Shown here: positions 16,863 through 25,309 of the stretch, in pieces
Layout: each line of letters starts with the position of its first letter
Numbering within the stretch: the first letter of the stretch is position 1
Source: Rhodanobacteraceae bacterium
GTDB taxonomy: Bacteria > Pseudomonadota > Gammaproteobacteria > Xanthomonadales > Rhodanobacteraceae
Reading direction: 5' to 3'
Length of the DNA stretch: 64,000 nt
NCBI GenBank assembly: GCA_004299555.1
Contig: SCQU01000017.1
Location: 57,333 to 121,332, forward strand
Notes under the pieces: model-generated
Told to the model about the DNA's origin: nothing
The model's database searches: none
Seen by the model: the letters and a program-made list of their open reading frames with translations, nothing else
Position numbers and translations under genes: made by a program

Positions 16863-17927
16863 ATGCGCACTTCCGTCAGGTCCTTGGCGCCGCTGCTGAT
16901 CTGTCTCGGGCTGGCCGCCCCGCCACGTCCAGGCCACGCCGCGACCGCGTTCTACCATCTGGCCTCGGCCGTCACCTTGCCGGGCAAGTCGCCGGCGTGG
17001 GACTACCTGACCTTCGATGCGCAGCGCGGTGATCTTTTCATCGGCCGCCGCCACGCTGGTGTAACCGTGTACAACGTGGCGACGCAGAAGGTGATCGCGA
17101 CCATCGCCGACTCGGAGGGTGCCAACAAGGCCATCCAGGTGCCCTCGCTCGATCGCGGATACACCGTCAATGGCGATGGCTCGACCACCGAGTTCGAGCT
17201 GAAGTCGCTCCGGACGATCCGGCGCATCCGGTTCGGGCGTAACGCCGATTCGGGCACTTACGAGCCGGTCACGGGGCAACTGCTGTTCACCATGGGGGAC
17301 AGCCAGCAAGTCGCCTTCATGGACGCACGCACCGGCAAAGTGACGGCGCGGTTGCCGCTACCAAGCAACAAGATCGAAGCCTCGGCACCGGATGACAGAG
17401 GCAACGTGTTCGTGGCCGAGCGCGATCGCAATCAGGTGATTCGGGTCGATGCGCGCAGCCACCGCGTGACGGCCAAGTGGTCGGTCATTGGTTGCACCGA
17501 GCCGACCGGGCTGGCTTATGACGCGAAAGACCAGCGCATCTTTGTCGGCTGCCGTGGCAACTACCCCGTACTGGCGGTGCTCAATGCGGTGAGCGGAGCC
17601 ACCGTGGCGCGGATCGCGATCGGTCGTGACAATGACGGTGTCGCGTTCGACCCGCGCACCCATACGATTTACGCCTCCAACGGCGTCGATGCCAACCTCG
17701 TGGTGATTGACCAGCTCGGACCCAACACTTATGCGCTGGAGCAGGTCGTCACCACACGACCGATGGCGCGCACCCTCGCGCTGGATGTCGCGCACGATCG
17801 GGTTTACCTCGTGACCGCGCAAGGCGCGGTCGATCCTGCGAAAAAAGTGGATACGGCGGTTGCTCCGTACTATCCGAATGTCTACTTCGACAACACTTTC
17901 GTCGTACTGACCTACCAACGGCACTGA
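16863..17927 (+). CDS. Secreted YncE-like beta-propeller protein
   Basis: 354 residues from the ATG at 16863. The signal peptide is about 1-27 (ending RPGHAA). Seven-bladed propeller patterns are visible: 'GDLFIGRRHAGVTVYNVATQKVIATIADSEGANK', 'KDQRIFVGCRGNYPVLAVLNAVSGATVARIAIG', 'RTHTIYASNGVDANLVVIDQLG'. It lies 10 bases after the Cache-propeller gene, so the two are co-transcribed. It is similar in size and style to the propeller in the leftward operon, which suggests each receptor set has its own propeller. Function is inferred only from context. Confidence 0.75.
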   Translation: MRTSVRSLAPLLICLGLAAPPRPGHAATAFYHLASAVTLPGKSPAWDYLTFDAQRGDLFIGRRHAGVTVYNVATQKVIATIADSEGANKAIQVPSLDRGYTVNGDGSTTEFELKSLRTIRRIRFGRNADSGTYEPVTGQLLFTMGDSQQVAFMDARTGKVTARLPLPSNKIEASAPDDRGNVFVAERDRNQVIRVDARSHRVTAKWSVIGCTEPTGLAYDAKDQRIFVGCRGNYPVLAVLNAVSGATVARIAIGRDNDGVAFDPRTHTIYASNGVDANLVVIDQLGPNTYALEQVVTTRPMARTLALDVAHDRVYLVTAQGAVDPAKKVDTAVAPYYPNVYFDNTFVVLTYQRH

Positions 17928-18110
17928 CGGAGACAACAGAGTGTGGTTGCCGCACATCACCCAGACGTACATGTAGTGATCATTTGAGCCACCCGTTGCG
18001 ACGGGTGACCTTGAGATCGAGTAGGCCCCCAGAGAACATCGCATGCATGGCTATTCACGCAGTGCGTTGTTAGTCGCGCTGCTCCTTCCCATCACCGAGG
18101 GATAAACAAC

Positions 18111-19511
18111 GTGTCTGAAGTTGCCGCTACCAGGATCGCCTCACGACTTGACCGACTGCCGCCGTCGCGCACCGTTTGGAAGATCGTCCTACTGATTTCG
18201 CTGGGCGGCGTTTTCGAGTTCTACGACCTGTTCTTCACTGGCTACGTGGCGCCCGGCATGCTGAAGTCGGGATTGTTCACGACACAATCGCTCGGCTTTT
18301 TCGCGAGTCTGAATGCGATCAAGGTCGCCGGCTTCGGCACCTTCGTGTTCTGCACTTTCGCCGGTCTGTGGGTAGGCGTGGTGTTGTTCGGACAGGTGGC
18401 CGACCGCGTTGGGCGGCGACCTGTGTTCGTCTGGTCGCTAGTCTGGTATGTGATTTGCACCGCGATCATGGCCTTCCAGCGCAGTGGCGAGATGCTCAAC
18501 GTCTGGCGCTTCATTGCCGGTGTGGGCTTCGGGGTGCAATTGGTCACCATTGATGCCTATATCTCCGAGCTGATTCCCAGCGCGGAACGAGGTCGTGCGT
18601 TTTCGGTCAACCAGTTCATCATGTTCTGCGTCGTGCCGCTGGTCGCGCTGCTGGCATGGTTGCTGGTGCCGCTCAGCCCGCTCGGCATCGATGGCTGGCG
18701 CTGGGTGGTGCTAATCGGCTCGGCGGGCGCAGTGCTGGTGTGGCTGCTGGCGCAGGGGATTCCAGAGAGTCCGCGTTGGCTGGCGTTGCAGGGCCGTACG
18801 GACGAGGCGGAGACCATCATGACGGCGATCGAGCAGCGGGTGGTCGCCGAAACCGGCAAACCGCTGCCGGCACCCGCGCTCGCGGATGCCAAGGAGACCG
18901 GGCGGGGACGCTTCGCCGAGATCTTCTCGCCGCGGTATCGCATGCGAACGCTGATGCTCTCTGTTTTCAACATGGCCCAGGTGATCGGCTTTTACGGCTT
19001 CGCGGCGTGGGTGCCGACGCTGCTGATCGCACGCGGCGTTACCGTCACGCACAGCCTCGAATACTCCTTCATCATCGCCATTGCCAATCCGTTCGGACCG
19101 CTGCTCGGCGTTTTGTTTGCCGACCGCATCGAGCGCAAGCTGCAGATCGTGCTGGGCTTGGTGGTGATGGGCCTCAGCATGCTCGCGTTCGCTGCGGTCA
19201 GCGGCCCAGTCCTCCTGATCGTGCTGGGCGTGGTGTTCACCCTGGCCGCCAACGTGATGTCCTACGCGTACCACAATTACCAGGCAGAACTGTATCCGAC
19301 CCGGATACGCGCGCGCGCAGTGGGCTTCGTGTACTCGTGGAGCCGCCTCGCAGCCGCGTTTGCTGGCTTGGCCATTGGCTACCTGCTAAACGCCGGCGGC
19401 GCGCTGGCGGTCGCGGTATTCATTGCCATCGCGATGGCGGTCGGCATTGTGATGATCAGCATTTTCGGGCCGCAGACCAAGGGATCGTCATTGGAAGAAA
19501 TCAGCCGCTGA
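18111..19511 (+). CDS. MFS transporter, sugar/acid:H+ symporter type
   Basis: 466 residues, starting at GTG 18111 with GAGGGAT upstream. Twelve hydrophobic segments are arranged 6+6 around a central loop (about 220-265). Signature motifs are 'GQVADRVGRRPVFVWSL' (the loop 2-3 signature), 'PESPRWLALQGRTDEAE' at the end of the N-half, and 'ELYPTRIRARAVGFVYSWSRLAA' in the C-half, as in the sugar-porter and metabolite:H+ symporter group. It follows the two propeller genes on the same strand with a 183-base gap. It is the only inner-membrane transporter in the island, so it could carry out the cytoplasmic-membrane step. The substrate is unknown. Confidence 0.85.
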   Translation: MSEVAATRIASRLDRLPPSRTVWKIVLLISLGGVFEFYDLFFTGYVAPGMLKSGLFTTQSLGFFASLNAIKVAGFGTFVFCTFAGLWVGVVLFGQVADRVGRRPVFVWSLVWYVICTAIMAFQRSGEMLNVWRFIAGVGFGVQLVTIDAYISELIPSAERGRAFSVNQFIMFCVVPLVALLAWLLVPLSPLGIDGWRWVVLIGSAGAVLVWLLAQGIPESPRWLALQGRTDEAETIMTAIEQRVVAETGKPLPAPALADAKETGRGRFAEIFSPRYRMRTLMLSVFNMAQVIGFYGFAAWVPTLLIARGVTVTHSLEYSFIIAIANPFGPLLGVLFADRIERKLQIVLGLVVMGLSMLAFAAVSGPVLLIVLGVVFTLAANVMSYAYHNYQAELYPTRIRARAVGFVYSWSRLAAAFAGLAIGYLLNAGGALAVAVFIAIAMAVGIVMISIFGPQTKGSSLEEISR

Positions 19512-19554
19512 GACATGCTGTTGATTTCCGTTGTTCATCACAAAGGTACACAGT

Positions 19555-19731
19555 GTGACCCGTCCCGCAAGCCGCTGCCACGCGCTCACGATAGGCACAC
19601 ACTGGCTGACGTTGTTGCTACTCATCGGAGTGTATGCGCTGATCGAATTGCTCGGTGTGTTTCCCAAGGGCAGCGCACTCCATGACGACATGAACCCCAA
19701 GATGACCAGTTGCAAGCACGCGGACGCCTGA
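19555..19731 (+). pseudogene. Truncated cytochrome b561 N-terminal fragment
   Basis: From GTG 19555 the frame reads 'VTRPASRCHALTIGTHW', then 'LTLLLLIGVYALIELLGVFPKGSAL'. This is the first transmembrane helix of a cytochrome b561/YceJ-type protein, including its expected heme-ligand His and the 'ELxGxFPKGS' loop. The remaining three helices are missing: the match ends near 19685 and the frame stops at 19731. It lies 43 bases after the MFS gene. I read it as the stub of a former operon gene, broken before the convergent receptor gene. Confidence 0.55.
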
Positions 19732-20026
19732 CGTGTAATCTTGGTGAATTGAGTTCGACCCTGTCGACACTCCTTATGCATATTTTTCAGGACAAGGACG
19801 AAGCTGTCCATTCGCAGCAAGTTGCCATACGAAAGGGTTCAAGGTCAGGCGATCGAACCGAAGATCGAGGAGCAATGCCGAGCTTAGCAAGCACCAACGC
19901 GACCGTGCGGGACGAATGTAACCCCGAACGTTCTGGCCACCCCCTCACAGTACGTTGCCTGAGACATCTTGAACATCTCACCAAGGTGATGGGCAACGCG
20001 CGGCTCATGGCCCCCGCTCGTCAGCC
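19732..20026. other. Convergent intergenic region without a clear gene
   Basis: 295 bases between the b561 fragment and the 3' end of the large TonB receptor gene. Short frames here have no recognisable content. CTTATGCATATTTTTCAGG at 19773-19791 weakly resembles the island's shared motif in reverse orientation. No intrinsic terminator was found. Confidence 0.4.
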
Positions 20027-23000
20027 TCAAAAAGACGCCCTCAAGCTGGCGTACACCAGCCGCCCAATGGGTGAGTAGGTGGCTATATCGCTTGTGGTGA
20101 ACTGGTTTGTAAAGGCCCGCGGGAAGATCGGCGGCATCGTGTCGGCGATATTGTTCACGCCAAGGGCCAGTGTGATGCTCTTGTCACTGCTGTCGCTACT
20201 GTCACGCCCGAGTGGCCAAGTGTAGGCACCGCGAAGATCCCAAACGCTGTAGCTAGATACCGGAATGCCCGGGAGGGTGCCGGCGGCACCCGCATCCTCG
20301 ACCGACGAGATGTAGGTATTTGCTATTGCGACGTCCAAGTTCTTGTACGACCAATCGAGCGTCGAATAGAAGCGGTACCTCGGCAGAGTCCCGGCGAACA
20401 CGCCGATGTTGCTCGCGTTGCCCGCGTACTGCTGGAACGGATCGCCCGGTCGGCGCTGGAACTTGAACGAACTGAATATCATGCCTTTGCTCGACACCGT
20501 CCAGGTGCCGTACCGACTCGTGGGCAGGATGTAGTTCAGAGCCACCATCCAGGAATGCTCGATCAGGACGCTCTGGTTGCGGAACTTGTCGATGACGTAG
20601 AGCTGAGAGTACTTGCTCGGATCGGGCAAGCCGGTGGCCGGGTTGGTCAGGAACGCTTTAAGAGACCCTGGGGTGCCGAAAGGATCGGTACCGCCGAGGT
20701 TGGTGAAGTTGCCTGTGCTCACGCTGTTGAAGTAAGGCGAGGCCAAACCTTGATCGTTGACCGACTGCATGATGCGGGTGAAGTCCGCGCCGCCCGGGAA
20801 GCCGTGCACGCTGATCGAGGAGTAATCCGCAGTCACTGTCAGACCACTAATGAAGTTCGGATGAAATTCGAAACCGATCGAGCGCGACTCCGAGGTGGAC
20901 GGCTTCAGCGACGGATTGACGCCGTCTTCACCATTGAAGCTATTTCCAACGGCGTACTGCGAGCCGAACACGATCCCGATGAGTCTGTCGGTCACTGGAC
21001 GGGTGTCGAACGGGCCGTATGCCTGATACAGCGGCGGCGCCGCGAACGACTTGGTGTAGGTGGCGTGAAGCACGAACTGGTTGTCGAACGGCTCCCAGCG
21101 GAAGCCGATTTTCGGCGAGTTCTTGCTTCCGGCGTCGCTGTAGTGCTCGAAGCGGCTCGCGAGGGTGAGCGCGAACTGATGCAAGCCCGGGATATTCATG
21201 CGGCTCGACGTAATCGGGATCAGCGTTTCGGCGTACACCGCGTACATGTTCCGGCCGTGACTGAACGGATCGGTGTACAGGCCGCCGATCCAGTTCTGGT
21301 CGTTGCCGGCGGTGGATCCAGTGACCGGATCCGTGACGCGGCCATTGGGGTCGGCGTGGCCAGAGACCACTTCCCGCCGCCAGTTGACTCCGACCGCGAC
21401 GTTCACAGGGCCCGCGGGCAGCGTGAACAGATTGCCGACGACATGCGCGTCCCAAGAATAGAGCTTGCTGTCGCCATTGAGCACCTCGGTACCGAAAATG
21501 TTGGCCAGTGCAGCCGCCGAGTTGCCGGTCACCGCGAAGGGATTTAACGCCGGCTGCAACACCATCGGGATAGTGGTGGAATAGCCACCGAAGACCTTGC
21601 TGTAGGCGCCGCCAGCAATCGCGTCGCCGCTGGAATCGTATCCGCCGGCAACGCCTGGTGCCAGATTGGGTTTGTAAAGCAGATTGGTATCGCGCTCTTC
21701 CAGCTTGCTCTCGCTGTAGTCAATGCTGGTATGCCAGGTCCACGAGTGGGACAGCTTGCCCTTGAGTCCTGCGGAGACGCGATACGCGTCGGTGGTGTCG
21801 AACACTCCTTTGGGTTGGGACATGTCAGCGAACGTCACGCCCGTCGCATCGGTGGTCAGCGGATTGTAGGGTGCGCCGGCTGGAACAGTGAGCGTGGCAT
21901 AGGAAAAAGGCTTGCCCGCGGCCTGCCATGCGGTCGAACGGACCTTGTTCTGCGAGATCAGCACATCGCCGAAAGCTACCACCCGACCGTCGAAGAACGG
22001 TTTTGAGGTGATGTCCGCTACAAAGTTCTTGTGCTCCTCCTGCTGCAGGAGCATGGCGTACTTCGAATAGTCGAATCCGCTGGATAGCTTTGAAGCGGTG
22101 GTGGCGGTGTAGACACTTGGAGACAGATCCGCATAGCTGCCGGCGGTAGCGGAGGTGCCGGTCGGTACGGGCGGCGTGAGCAGCCCCGGCGCCAGCACGT
22201 AGTTACCCCCGTCGACGACGCCCGGCAGTCCTGTGCCCGGAACCACGCCATACTGCGGGCTGGTGAACGAGCGTTTGTTCTCGAACAGCGGACTGGTTTT
22301 GGCATAGCTAACGGTAGCGGTGATGTTTACCGGGCCGAGATCCCCGCCCAACGTCACGTACGCCGAACGATCATGATAGCCACCGTCCGCTGTGCCGTAA
22401 TGGCTCCCGAACGTCACGCCATGGTAGTCGTGCTTCAGGATGAAATTCACCACTCCGCCGACCGCATCGGCGCCATAGAGCGAGGAAGCGCCATCGGTGA
22501 GCACGTCAACTCGCTCGAGGGCGGCGGCCGGAATCTGACTGACATCGACGAAATTCTTGCTGCCGCTCAGACCCGCAACCCCATCCAACGCCATGCGCCG
22601 ACCGTTGACCAAGACCAGCGTCGGCAGGTTGCGCAGCTCGATATGCGAGCCGCCAGCGGTGAATTGGTTATGGTTCTGCGCGTTACTCGCGCCTGCATTG
22701 CTGCGCCCTGCGAAGGCGGGAATGGCCTTGCGAAGCGTATCCAGCATGTTGCCCGTGATCCCGGTCTTGCGGAGATCGTCCTCATAGAGGGTTGTGACGG
22801 GAACGGCTGCGGCGTTGGGGTCGATCGGCAACAGAGTTCCGGTGACGACGATCGGCTGGAGCTGCGTGGGCTGAGCCGTGGAAGCCGTGTGTGCGGGTTG
22901 GGCGATTTGCTTGGGCTTCGCCGGCGCCACTGCGGAAACGCTTTGTGCGGGAGAGGCATTACGTGCGGTTTGCGCGTTATTGCCAACGTCCGCTGATTTC

Positions 23001-23080
23001 GAAATTGCCGGCGGCGCGGCCAGACAGGTGCCGATCGCGACAGCGAGACAGGACGCTACGAATGTCTTTTGTTCCAACAT
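20027..23080 (-). CDS. Large TonB-dependent receptor (1017 residues)
   Basis: An outer-membrane receptor with a signal peptide (about 1-28), an Ala/Gln/Pro-rich linker, and a TonB box 'QLQPIVVTGTLL' (about 72-83). The plug carries 'AGGSHIELRNLPTLVLVNGRRM', 'AALERVDVLTDGASSLYGADAVGGVVNFILK'. A long barrel ends 'GRLVYASLRASF' with the usual terminal Phe. The plug wording matches the CirA/BtuB-like group that handles vitamin B12, sugars or metal complexes in Xanthomonadales, not the FhuA type. It is convergent to the propeller/MFS operon and transcribed from its own promoter region (23081 onward), where a weaker copy of the island motif occurs. It is clearly different from the 769-residue receptor, so the two probably take up different ligands or ligand forms. 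Confidence 0.88.
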   Translation of the reverse strand: MLEQKTFVASCLAVAIGTCLAAPPAISKSADVGNNAQTARNASPAQSVSAVAPAKPKQIAQPAHTASTAQPTQLQPIVVTGTLLPIDPNAAAVPVTTLYEDDLRKTGITGNMLDTLRKAIPAFAGRSNAGASNAQNHNQFTAGGSHIELRNLPTLVLVNGRRMALDGVAGLSGSKNFVDVSQIPAAALERVDVLTDGASSLYGADAVGGVVNFILKHDYHGVTFGSHYGTADGGYHDRSAYVTLGGDLGPVNITATVSYAKTSPLFENKRSFTSPQYGVVPGTGLPGVVDGGNYVLAPGLLTPPVPTGTSATAGSYADLSPSVYTATTASKLSSGFDYSKYAMLLQQEEHKNFVADITSKPFFDGRVVAFGDVLISQNKVRSTAWQAAGKPFSYATLTVPAGAPYNPLTTDATGVTFADMSQPKGVFDTTDAYRVSAGLKGKLSHSWTWHTSIDYSESKLEERDTNLLYKPNLAPGVAGGYDSSGDAIAGGAYSKVFGGYSTTIPMVLQPALNPFAVTGNSAAALANIFGTEVLNGDSKLYSWDAHVVGNLFTLPAGPVNVAVGVNWRREVVSGHADPNGRVTDPVTGSTAGNDQNWIGGLYTDPFSHGRNMYAVYAETLIPITSSRMNIPGLHQFALTLASRFEHYSDAGSKNSPKIGFRWEPFDNQFVLHATYTKSFAAPPLYQAYGPFDTRPVTDRLIGIVFGSQYAVGNSFNGEDGVNPSLKPSTSESRSIGFEFHPNFISGLTVTADYSSISVHGFPGGADFTRIMQSVNDQGLASPYFNSVSTGNFTNLGGTDPFGTPGSLKAFLTNPATGLPDPSKYSQLYVIDKFRNQSVLIEHSWMVALNYILPTSRYGTWTVSSKGMIFSSFKFQRRPGDPFQQYAGNASNIGVFAGTLPRYRFYSTLDWSYKNLDVAIANTYISSVEDAGAAGTLPGIPVSSYSVWDLRGAYTWPLGRDSSDSSDKSITLALGVNNIADTMPPIFPRAFTNQFTTSDIATYSPIGRLVYASLRASF

Positions 23081-23247
23081 AACTCCCTCCTCAAAACGCT
23101 GTGCACCAGTGTGTCGACCGGCAGCGGGCTGTCATCGGTGCACTGCAAGTCTTGTGGGCTCGCCGCCCACGCTCACGATCCGGAGGTAAACGGCCTAAGC
23201 GAGCGTGATAGAACGGTGGCCAACGTACAGGACGAAGCTCTACGCAG

Positions 23248-23275
23248 CCTGAAAATTGGATTACGAATCTTTAAG
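23248..23275. promoter_or_regulatory. Weak copy of the island motif upstream of the large receptor
   Basis: CCTGAAAA (23248-23255) is followed by TTACGAATC (23261-23269) and TTAAG (23271-23275). The pieces CCTGAA, TTA.GAA and TTAAG recur from the motifs at 14816 and 12265, but order and spacing differ and the orientation relative to the gene is reversed. It lies about 170 bases upstream of the ATG. Treat as suggestive only. Confidence 0.3.
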
Positions 23276-23531
23276 TTTGGGCTCGCTGTGGCGGCACATG
23301 GCAAGCCCGCTCGACCGACTGTAACGGCGCCTGCGGCGCCGACCATTGCGAAGGCCGGCGCCACCCCGCGGTCATCACCAATTGCAACGCAAATGTTGCA
23401 TCGAGGTTCGCCTCCAACGTCCGTATATGGACTCCTCCCCTTTGCAAGCTTTCGTTGGCGGTGGCGTCCGCGTCGACTGCACACGTATATCCGGCCTCTG
23501 ACAACCGCGCCCCGTTCGGGTGCTGGGCCAT
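23271..23531 (-). pseudogene. Possible remnant of an outer-membrane efflux protein C-terminus
   Basis: An 86-codon frame contains 'ARLSEAGYTCAVDADATANESLQ' and 'LEANLDATFALQLVMTAGW'. These vaguely follow the C-terminal pattern of NodT/TolC-type efflux outer-membrane proteins, which usually end in '...VALYRALGGGW'. The match is short, from memory, and lacks the rest of the protein. If real, it is a decayed 3' end lying next to the IS110 remnant. Confidence 0.25.
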
Positions 23532-23703
23532 GATGAGTTAGCCGCGCATCGGCTCCCAATCGCTTTGGCGTGCTCGAAGCACACGGACGTTCCGGGTTTT
23601 GCCGACGCCGGTCCGACCGGTGCGTCATCACTGCAGAAAGCTTCGCAATCGTGGATGGAAGTACCTCGGGTGTTACGGCGACTCGGTTCCAGTGGACCAT
23701 CGC

Positions 23704-24522
23704 TTACGCCGCGGCGGCCAACTCGGGTTGATAGTCCGTGCCTCGGCGCAGCATGGCCCATGCCATGCGTGCCATCTTGTTGGCCAGCGCCACGCAGGCT
23801 ACGTTCGAATGCGACCGTGCCGCCAGGCGAAGCGCCCAACGTCGCAGTCAACGGGCCAATGCCGCGCAGTTGCTGCAGACGCCGTGCCGCAGGGTCAGCC
23901 TTGGCAGCGGCGAGGATTTGGCTGTCCAGTTCACCGATTCGTTCGTCGAGACCCTGCAGGTCGCGTCACAGCCCGTCCAGCAATTGCCGAAACGCCATAC
24001 TCAAGCCATTGTCGGCGTCCTCCAGCCAACCCGGGATCGCTTGGCGCAGCGACTGCAGTTCCCTGGGTGCGACCGGCCCGTACTCGGCGACCAACCCCCT
24101 GGTCTGGTTGTTCTTGGCAGTACGTTGCTGCACCAGACTCGCCCGATCCGGTGCAGCGCCTGCAGATCCTGTTGGACAATGCTCTTCACTTGCACGAACC
24201 GCATGCTTGGCCGACTCATCGCTTCGCAGATCGCTTCGGCATCGTTGGCGTCGTTCTTGTTGCTCTTCACGTACGGCTTCACGAACTGCGGCGCGATCAA
24301 CTTCACGTGGTAACCGTGGGCTTGCAGCTGGCGTGCCCAGTGGTTTGCGCCACCACACGCCTCCATGCCGATCTCGCACCCAGGCCCAGCGGTCGCCAGC
24401 ACCGTCTTCAAAAATTGTTCTCGTGATAAACGCCGCCGCCAGACCGGCTGCTCGTGCCGGTCGACGCCGTGTACCTGAAACACCTGCTTGGCAATGTCTA
24501 TTCCCATACGCGTAAGCTGCAT
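23704..24522 (-). pseudogene. Degenerate IS110-family transposase
   Basis: The N-terminal DEDD half is intact from ATG 24522: 'GIDIAKQVFQVHGVD', 'CEIGMEACGGANHWARQLQAHGY', 'KSNKNDANDAEAICEAM'. The frame is lost near 24120, continues in other frames ('LRQAIPGWLEDADNGLSMAFRQLLDGL', then 'RLQQLRGIGPLTAT' near 23850-23880), and ends in 'VALANKMARMAWAMLRRGTDYQPELAAAA' with a TAA at 23706-23704. Sequence expected between LTAT and VALANK (tens of residues in intact members) is missing, so there is at least one frameshift and one internal deletion. It sits immediately upstream of a umuC fragment on the opposite strand and is probably immobile. Confidence 0.85.
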
Positions 24523-24609
24523 GATCGTGGACTCCTCTTCGCTGGTGACTGGTCGTCACAACTCCAGTCTGGCACTCGATGCCGAGAGCGGGGAGGAGTC
24601 CATCTCATT

Positions 24610-25233
24610 GCTTTCGGCGTGACGATCGCGCGCGTACAGCGCGAGTTGCAGGGCCATACGTGCATAGCACTGGAAGAAATCGAACTGGATCGGCAACAAA
24701 TCGTCGTGAGCCGGTCATTCGGCCAGCGCGTGGAGGATCACGCCGCCGTCGCCCAAGCACTGGCCACCTTCGCGGTACGGGCATGCGAAAAGCTGCGGCT
24801 TCGCGGACTGGTCGCCGGCGGCATTGGGATCTTCGCCAATACCGACGCCTTCCGGCCGGAACTTCCCCAGCACCCCCCGAGCCGAACCGTCAACCTGCCA
24901 AGGCCAACCGACGATAGCCGCGTGTTGTTGACGGTCTTGCGCTCCATGCTGCGGGGCTTCTTGCGCGAGGATCGCGGCTACAAGAAAGCCGGCGTGATGT
25001 TGCACGACCTTGGCCGGCCGGAACGCCTGCATGGCGATCTATTCGACGGTGCCACGCTTGGCGACCCCGCGTTGATGCGCGTGGTTGATCACATCAACGA
25101 ACGTTACGGCCGTGGTGCCGCCGGGTTCGGCGCGACAGGATGGCGCGAGAATCCGGCGTGGGGCATGCGCCAGCGAACGCTGTCGCCTTGCTACACGACA
25201 CGCTGGCCTGATATTCCAGCGGCGCGATGTTGA
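24610..25233 (+). pseudogene. umuC: umuC 3' fragment (DNA polymerase V catalytic subunit)
   Basis: The frame from about 24610 to the TGA at 25233 matches the C-terminal half of UmuC: 'VQRELQGHTCIALEEIELDRQQIVVSRSF', 'RACEKLRLRGLVAGG', 'GYKKAGVMLHDL', 'LMRVVDHINERYGRGAAGF', 'WGMRQRTLSPCYTTRWPDIP'. The catalytic palm with its metal-binding acidic residues is absent. The fragment begins where the IS110-like remnant starts, so insertion or a linked deletion removed the 5' half and any umuD. UmuDC-like loci are common on conjugative elements. No promoter or start is preserved, so it should be inactive. Confidence 0.8.
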
Positions 25234-25309
25234 ACCCCGCCGGGCGGTACGTCGCTGTCCGGGGCGCCAGCAGCAGCATTGACCAAAAGCAAAAAAGCAG
25301 TCCTGTACC

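Larger units (their letters stand above)
23081..23703. other. Upstream region of the large receptor gene, no intact gene
   Basis: About 620 bases between the receptor start and the IS110 remnant. The receptor-proximal part has an ACTCC run giving a GGAGT ribosome site on the minus strand, and the motif-like segment 23248-23275. The rest holds open frames on both strands without a convincing family match, apart from a possible efflux-protein remnant (separate entry). The region looks like decayed sequence next to a mobile element. Confidence 0.45.

Noticed and set aside
18111..19511. MFS gene as a siderophore exporter
   Set aside because: Motifs fit the sugar/acid symporter group (PESPRWL, PTRIRARA) more than drug or siderophore exporters, and no siderophore biosynthesis genes are near.
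20555..21547. A 330-codon plus-strand open frame inside the large TonB receptor gene
   Set aside because: It is a shadow of the receptor's codon pattern in GC-rich DNA. It has no homology, and the receptor frame is convincing throughout. The same applies to 10948-11880 in the other receptor.
24001..24522. Intact IS110 transposase
   Set aside because: The DEDD N-terminal half is fine, but the frame is broken near 24120 and the C-terminal Ser-containing domain is split among frames with an internal deletion.
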